From Clostridia bacterium (GTDB lineage Bacteria; Bacillota; Clostridia; Oscillospirales; CAG-272): 7,598 nt of DNA. A program made the translations under genes and the position numbers. Shown piece after piece: positions 5,963 through 7,598 of the stretch. The notes under the pieces were generated by a model. It made no database searches, was not told the origin of the DNA, and worked only from the letters and a program-made list of their open reading frames with translations. Positions within the stretch are counted from its first letter, which is position 1. The number at the start of each line of letters is the position of its first letter. The stretch covers positions 1 through 7,598 of the forward strand of contig JAKSPR010000131.1 of assembly GCA_024404655.1 (NCBI GenBank). The letters run 5' to 3'.

Positions 5963-5979
5963 TCGTTATTCTTGAAAAA

Positions 5980-6798
5980 TCAGTTTGCGAATGCGGAGGT
6001 GGTGTAGTCGCCCTTTAAGAACTGCTCGGAGAGAGCAGCGAGGGTGCCGTCTGCACGGAGCTCGTCGAGGATCTTATTGATTTCGGCAAGGAACGCATCC
6101 TCACCCTTGCAGGTCGGGATGGCGATGATATCCTCGGAGTTCGGGATGATGAAGGAGACCTTCAGCTGATCCTGCGCTTCGGGATGAGCTTCCAGATAGG
6201 AATTGAAAACCGGCATGCTGGTGTTGCAGAAGTCGGCTCTGCCGGAGAGGACCAGACCGAGTGCTTCGCTGCTGGTGTCGATGCTGACGATCTCACAGCC
6301 CTTTTCTTCGTACCACGGAATGAAGGCGTTGGTGGTGTTGGTAGCGACCTTCTTACCGTTCAGGTCTTCTTCGGAGTTGATCGAGTTGTCGTCCGCACGG
6401 ACGATGACACGTCTGCCTTCATAGTAGTAGGGGGTGGAGAAGGTGTACTTTTCCTGTCTCTTTTCGGTGATGCTGACGGCGTTGATGACGAGGTCAAAGC
6501 GGCCGGTGTCCATACCGATGAGCAGGGAGTCCCATGCGGCCTCGACAAATTCAGCTTCGACGCCCAGCTTCTCGGCGATCTTTCTGCCGAGCTCGACGTC
6601 GAGACCGGTCAGTGCGCCGGTGTCGTCGTGATAGGTGAAGGGGGGATAGGTGCCTTCGATACCGATGACGAGCTTACCGTTTGCCTTGACATTGTCAAGC
6701 TGTTTGCCGACGGTTTTTCCGCCGCATCCGATCAGGGCAGAGGCGATGATCAGCAGGGCGAGCATGAGGGGGAGGAGCTTTTTCAGGTGTTTTGACAT
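5980..6798 (-). CDS. Amino acid-binding lipoprotein of the ABC importer (cystine-type, solute-binding family 3)
   Basis: This 272-residue extracellular binding protein captures the substrate and delivers it to the permease. Residues 1-24 form a lipoprotein signal peptide (KHLKK charge cluster, hydrophobic core, lipobox ALIG before Cys25). The mature part is a family 3 (PF00497) two-lobed domain: GTYPPFTYHDDTGALTGLDVEL (split here as 49-59 and 60-70), WDSLLIGMDTGRFDLVIN (89-106), then ITEKRQEKYTFSTPYY (110-125) with the substrate-carboxylate arginine near Arg114. The hinge block SGRADFCN (185-192) replaces the more usual GRVDA-type block. Overall it is most like TcyA/TcyJ/FliY cystine-binding proteins. 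The divergent Rrf2 regulator supports cystine, but other polar amino acids cannot be excluded. An AAGGAAG SD precedes the ATG at 6798. It is the first gene of the importer operon. Confidence 0.93.
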   Translation of the reverse strand: MSKHLKKLLPLMLALLIIASALIGCGGKTVGKQLDNVKANGKLVIGIEGTYPPFTYHDDTGALTGLDVELGRKIAEKLGVEAEFVEAAWDSLLIGMDTGRFDLVINAVSITEKRQEKYTFSTPYYYEGRRVIVRADDNSINSEEDLNGKKVATNTTNAFIPWYEEKGCEIVSIDTSSEALGLVLSGRADFCNTSMPVFNSYLEAHPEAQDQLKVSFIIPNSEDIIAIPTCKGEDAFLAEINKILDELRADGTLAALSEQFLKGDYTTSAFAN

Positions 6799-6863
6799 GA
6801 CAGTTCTTCCTTTCGTTTTGCAGCTTTTTATTGTGACCCCGCTCCGGCTGCATCTGTGGGGTC

Positions 6864-6899
6864 TTTATGGTACAGGCTGATTCCGCCGGTCAATGTCAA
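6864..6899 (-). promoter_or_regulatory. Possible second, proximal importer promoter
   Basis: On the minus strand two -35-like boxes stand in tandem, TTGACA (6899-6894) and TTGACC (6893-6888). The second is followed at 18 nt by CATAAA (6869-6864), or at 15 nt by TACCAT (6872-6867). Both -10 matches are weak (4 of 6). If active, it would bypass the upstream terminator-like hairpin. Confidence 0.3.
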
Positions 6900-6914
6900 T
6901 GATATAGGATACGT

Positions 6915-6948
6915 AAAAACAAGAGGTCCTTGCAGCACGGAACCTCTT
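6915..6948 (-). terminator. Intrinsic-terminator-like hairpin inside the importer leader (attenuator candidate)
   Basis: On the minus strand, a stem of nine base pairs with one bulged base (6948-6939 with 6929-6921) and a 9-nt loop is followed by G and five Ts (6919-6915). The T run exists only on this strand, so it acts on transcripts heading towards the importer. It lies about 47 nt after the predicted start of the distal promoter and 117 nt before the first start codon. It could be an attenuator or the end of a short RNA. Confidence 0.6.
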
Positions 6949-6976
6949 TGGAAACACGGTCGGGAATGTCCTGAAT

Positions 6977-6993
6977 GCGGAATATTTTTCCGC
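6977..6993 (-). other. Small leader hairpin able to compete with the attenuator stem
   Basis: GCGGAA and TTCCGC form a perfect 6-bp stem with a 5-nt loop at the very 5' end of the predicted importer transcript. The 5' arm GCGGAA can alternatively pair with TTCCGT in the 5' arm and loop of the downstream terminator-like hairpin (one G-U pair), which would be an antiterminator arrangement. This is a paper-only fold. Confidence 0.35.
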
Positions 6994-7002
6994 TGATTAT
7001 AT

Positions 7003-7029
7003 ATTATACCTATTCACCCATATTGTCAA
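7003..7029 (-). promoter_or_regulatory. Distal sigma-A promoter of the importer operon
   Basis: Minus strand: a perfect TTGACA (7029-7024), a short 15-nt spacer and a perfect TATAAT (7008-7003). Transcription would start near 6996. The spacer is 2 nt below optimum. The arms of an 11-bp inverted repeat lie just upstream of the -35 box and inside the spacer, so a bound repressor would exclude RNA polymerase. Confidence 0.7.
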
Positions 7030-7042
7030 TAGGTGAATAGGT
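7008..7042. promoter_or_regulatory. Operator candidate 1: 11-bp perfect inverted repeat over the importer promoter
   Basis: ACCTATTCACC (7008-7018) and GGTGAATAGGT (7032-7042) are exact inverted copies with a 13-nt spacer, 24 bp centre to centre. The arms bracket the importer -35 box. This is the expected place for a repressor encoded by the divergent Rrf2 gene. Confidence 0.65.
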
Positions 7043-7081
7043 GAAAATCCGAATTTTTTTCGGAAAAATCTTGATTTTCAC
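7041..7081. promoter_or_regulatory. Operator candidate 2: 9-bp perfect inverted repeat over the rrf2 promoter
   Basis: GTGAAAATC (7041-7049) and GATTTTCAC (7073-7081) are exact inverted copies. The right arm covers most of the regulator -35 box (7071-7076). The left arm shares two bases with the right arm of operator candidate 1 and resembles its half-site (GTGAA followed by AT-rich bases). Autoregulation is a plausible reading. Confidence 0.5.
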
Positions 7082-7100
7082 TATGGATATGTGATACAAT
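7071..7100 (+). promoter_or_regulatory. Sigma-A promoter of the Rrf2 regulator with extended -10
   Basis: TTGATT (7071-7076), an 18-nt spacer and TGATACAAT, that is an extended TGn motif before TACAAT (7095-7100). The predicted start near 7107 leaves a leader of about 17 nt, just enough for the SD at 7109-7115. Confidence 0.72.
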
Positions 7101-7108
7101 ATGACCGG

Positions 7109-7115
7109 AAGGGGT
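7109..7115 (+). promoter_or_regulatory. Ribosome-binding site deciding a TTG start for rrf2
   Basis: AAGGGGT lies 8 nt before TTG at 7124. The upstream GTG at 7091 lies ahead of the predicted transcript start, directly before the -10 box, and cannot be used. Confidence 0.7.
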
Positions 7116-7123
7116 GCTTTGAT

Positions 7124-7552
7124 TTGATCTCAACCAAAGGAATATGTGCGATCCGCTTTATGATCGACCTTGCGGAGCATCCGCAGGATAAATTCATACC
7201 GCTGGACGATACAGCTGACAGACAGGTCATCTCTAAAAAATATCTGGAAATCGTGGTAAAGGATCTTGTCAAAGGCAAGCTGGTCAAAGGCGTCAGCGGC
7301 AAGGGCGGCGGATACTGCCTGACAAGAAAACCGGAAGAATATACCGTCGATGAAATTCTCATGCTGACCGAAGGGACCCTCGCACCCGTTTCGTGCCTCA
7401 CCGAGGATGCCGAGGAATGTCCCATGGAATGCTCCTGCAAGACCATGCCCATGTGGCGGCAGTTCGGGGCGCTGGTGCAGGACTATTTTCATGGTATTAC
7501 CGTTGCGGATCTGGTCAACGGGACTGTGGGGAAAAAGGAAAAAGACGAATAA
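7124..7552 (+). CDS. Rrf2-family transcriptional regulator with a cysteine cluster (CymR/IscR-like)
   Basis: This is a 142-residue winged-helix DNA-binding protein. The TTG start gives the canonical Rrf2 opening M-ISTKG, followed by the helix-turn-helix region (about 26-52, with SKKYLEIVVKDL) and the wing GVSGKGGGYCLTRKP (56-70). Then comes the dimerisation helix with the EGTLAPVSCL block (83-92). Cysteines lie at 91, 99, 103 and 105 in a region where IscR/NsrR-type members bind an Fe-S cluster. The spacing (C-x7-C-x3-C-x-C) differs from the C-x5-C-x5-C of E. coli IscR. CymR of B. subtilis, which senses cysteine status, lacks such a cluster. Divergence from a cystine-type importer and two operator-like repeats in between suggest control of sulfur amino acid uptake by redox, Fe-S or cysteine status. 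The C-terminal KKEKDE tail is hydrophilic. Confidence 0.9.
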   Translation: MISTKGICAIRFMIDLAEHPQDKFIPLDDTADRQVISKKYLEIVVKDLVKGKLVKGVSGKGGGYCLTRKPEEYTVDEILMLTEGTLAPVSCLTEDAEECPMECSCKTMPMWRQFGALVQDYFHGITVADLVNGTVGKKEKDE

Positions 7553-7562
7553 TAAGAAAAAA

Positions 7563-7590
7563 GACTTTGCACTTTGCAAGGTCCTTTTTT
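7563..7590 (+). terminator. Intrinsic terminator of the rrf2 gene
   Basis: A 9-bp stem with one G-T pair (7563-7571 with 7575-7583) and a 3-nt loop is followed after one base by six Ts (7585-7590). It begins 10 nt after the stop codon, so the regulator is monocistronic. Confidence 0.88.
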
Positions 7591-7598
7591 GTATATTG

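Larger units (their letters stand above)
6799..7123. promoter_or_regulatory. Shared divergent control region of importer and Rrf2 regulator
   Basis: These 325 nt without a gene contain a promoter for each direction, two interleaved inverted repeats (7008-7082), and a leader of about 200 nt for the importer. The leader carries a small hairpin (6977-6993), a terminator-like hairpin (6915-6948), a possible second promoter (6864-6899) and a 6-bp hairpin GACCCC/GGGGTC (6835-6840 and 6858-6863). No leader peptide with an ATG start was found. Confidence 0.75.

Noticed and set aside
4889..6007. Plus-strand open frame of 372 codons opposite the ABC importer genes
   Set aside because: It covers the reverse of the ATPase and the permease, whose motifs are intact, and its composition is that of an antisense shadow.
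6799..6996. T-box or SAM riboswitch, or a cysteine leader peptide, in the importer leader
   Set aside because: The T-box antiterminator consensus is absent and no SAM-type core was recognised. The two adjacent TGC codons in the terminator loop are not in a frame with a usable ATG or GTG start.
7091..7123. GTG start adding 11 residues to the Rrf2 regulator
   Set aside because: It lies just before the -10 box, upstream of the predicted transcript start. The TTG at 7124 has an SD and gives the conserved ISTKG opening.

Overview
The window looks like a chromosomal segment of an endospore-forming or spore-descended Firmicute of class Clostridia, perhaps an Oscillospirales-type gut bacterium. The evidence is a SpoVT regulator, consensus sigma-A promoters, strong Shine-Dalgarno (SD) sequences, intrinsic terminators and a lipoprotein-type ABC binding protein. 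The order-level guess is an inference from protein style and moderate GC only. No phage, transposon, CRISPR, rRNA or tRNA was seen.

Layout. (1) Positions 1-600 are mostly non-coding: a leftward promoter fires off the left edge, an orphan rightward promoter lies at 160-187, and a possible sporulation-sigma promoter lies at 482-511. (2) spoVT (601-1170, +). (3) A two-gene unit on the + strand with its own near-perfect promoter: a SLOG/DUF1273 (PF06908) protein (1267-1911) and an unrecognised 80-residue protein overlapping it by 4 nt (1908-2150). It ends at a bidirectional terminator (2163-2208). (4) A minus-strand homocysteine S-methyltransferase (2215-3606) with a short, MetH-like but degenerate C-terminal extension. 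(5) A repeat-rich gap (3607-3949) holding an 18-nt tandem repeat and a 15-bp inverted repeat. (6) A minus-strand VOC/glyoxalase-fold protein (3950-4348) preceded by a string of small hairpins. (7) A minus-strand polar amino acid (cystine-type) ABC importer in the order binding protein, permease, ATPase (6798 down to 4499). (8) A divergent + strand Rrf2-family regulator (7124-7552) with a cysteine cluster and a terminator at the right edge.

How it fits together. The right half reads as a sulfur amino acid module. An Rrf2/CymR/IscR-like sensor is divergent from a cystine-type importer, and the shared 325-bp region holds two interleaved perfect inverted repeats. One brackets the -35 box of the importer promoter and the other brackets the -35 box of the regulator promoter. 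The importer transcript then has a leader of about 200 nt containing an intrinsic-terminator-like hairpin, which suggests a second, RNA-level control or a small RNA. The methyltransferase further left is consistent with the same methionine/cysteine theme but is not obviously in the same operon. No gene here looks like a wholly new system. The most novel parts are the regulatory architecture, the truncated MetH-like fusion and the intergenic repeats.
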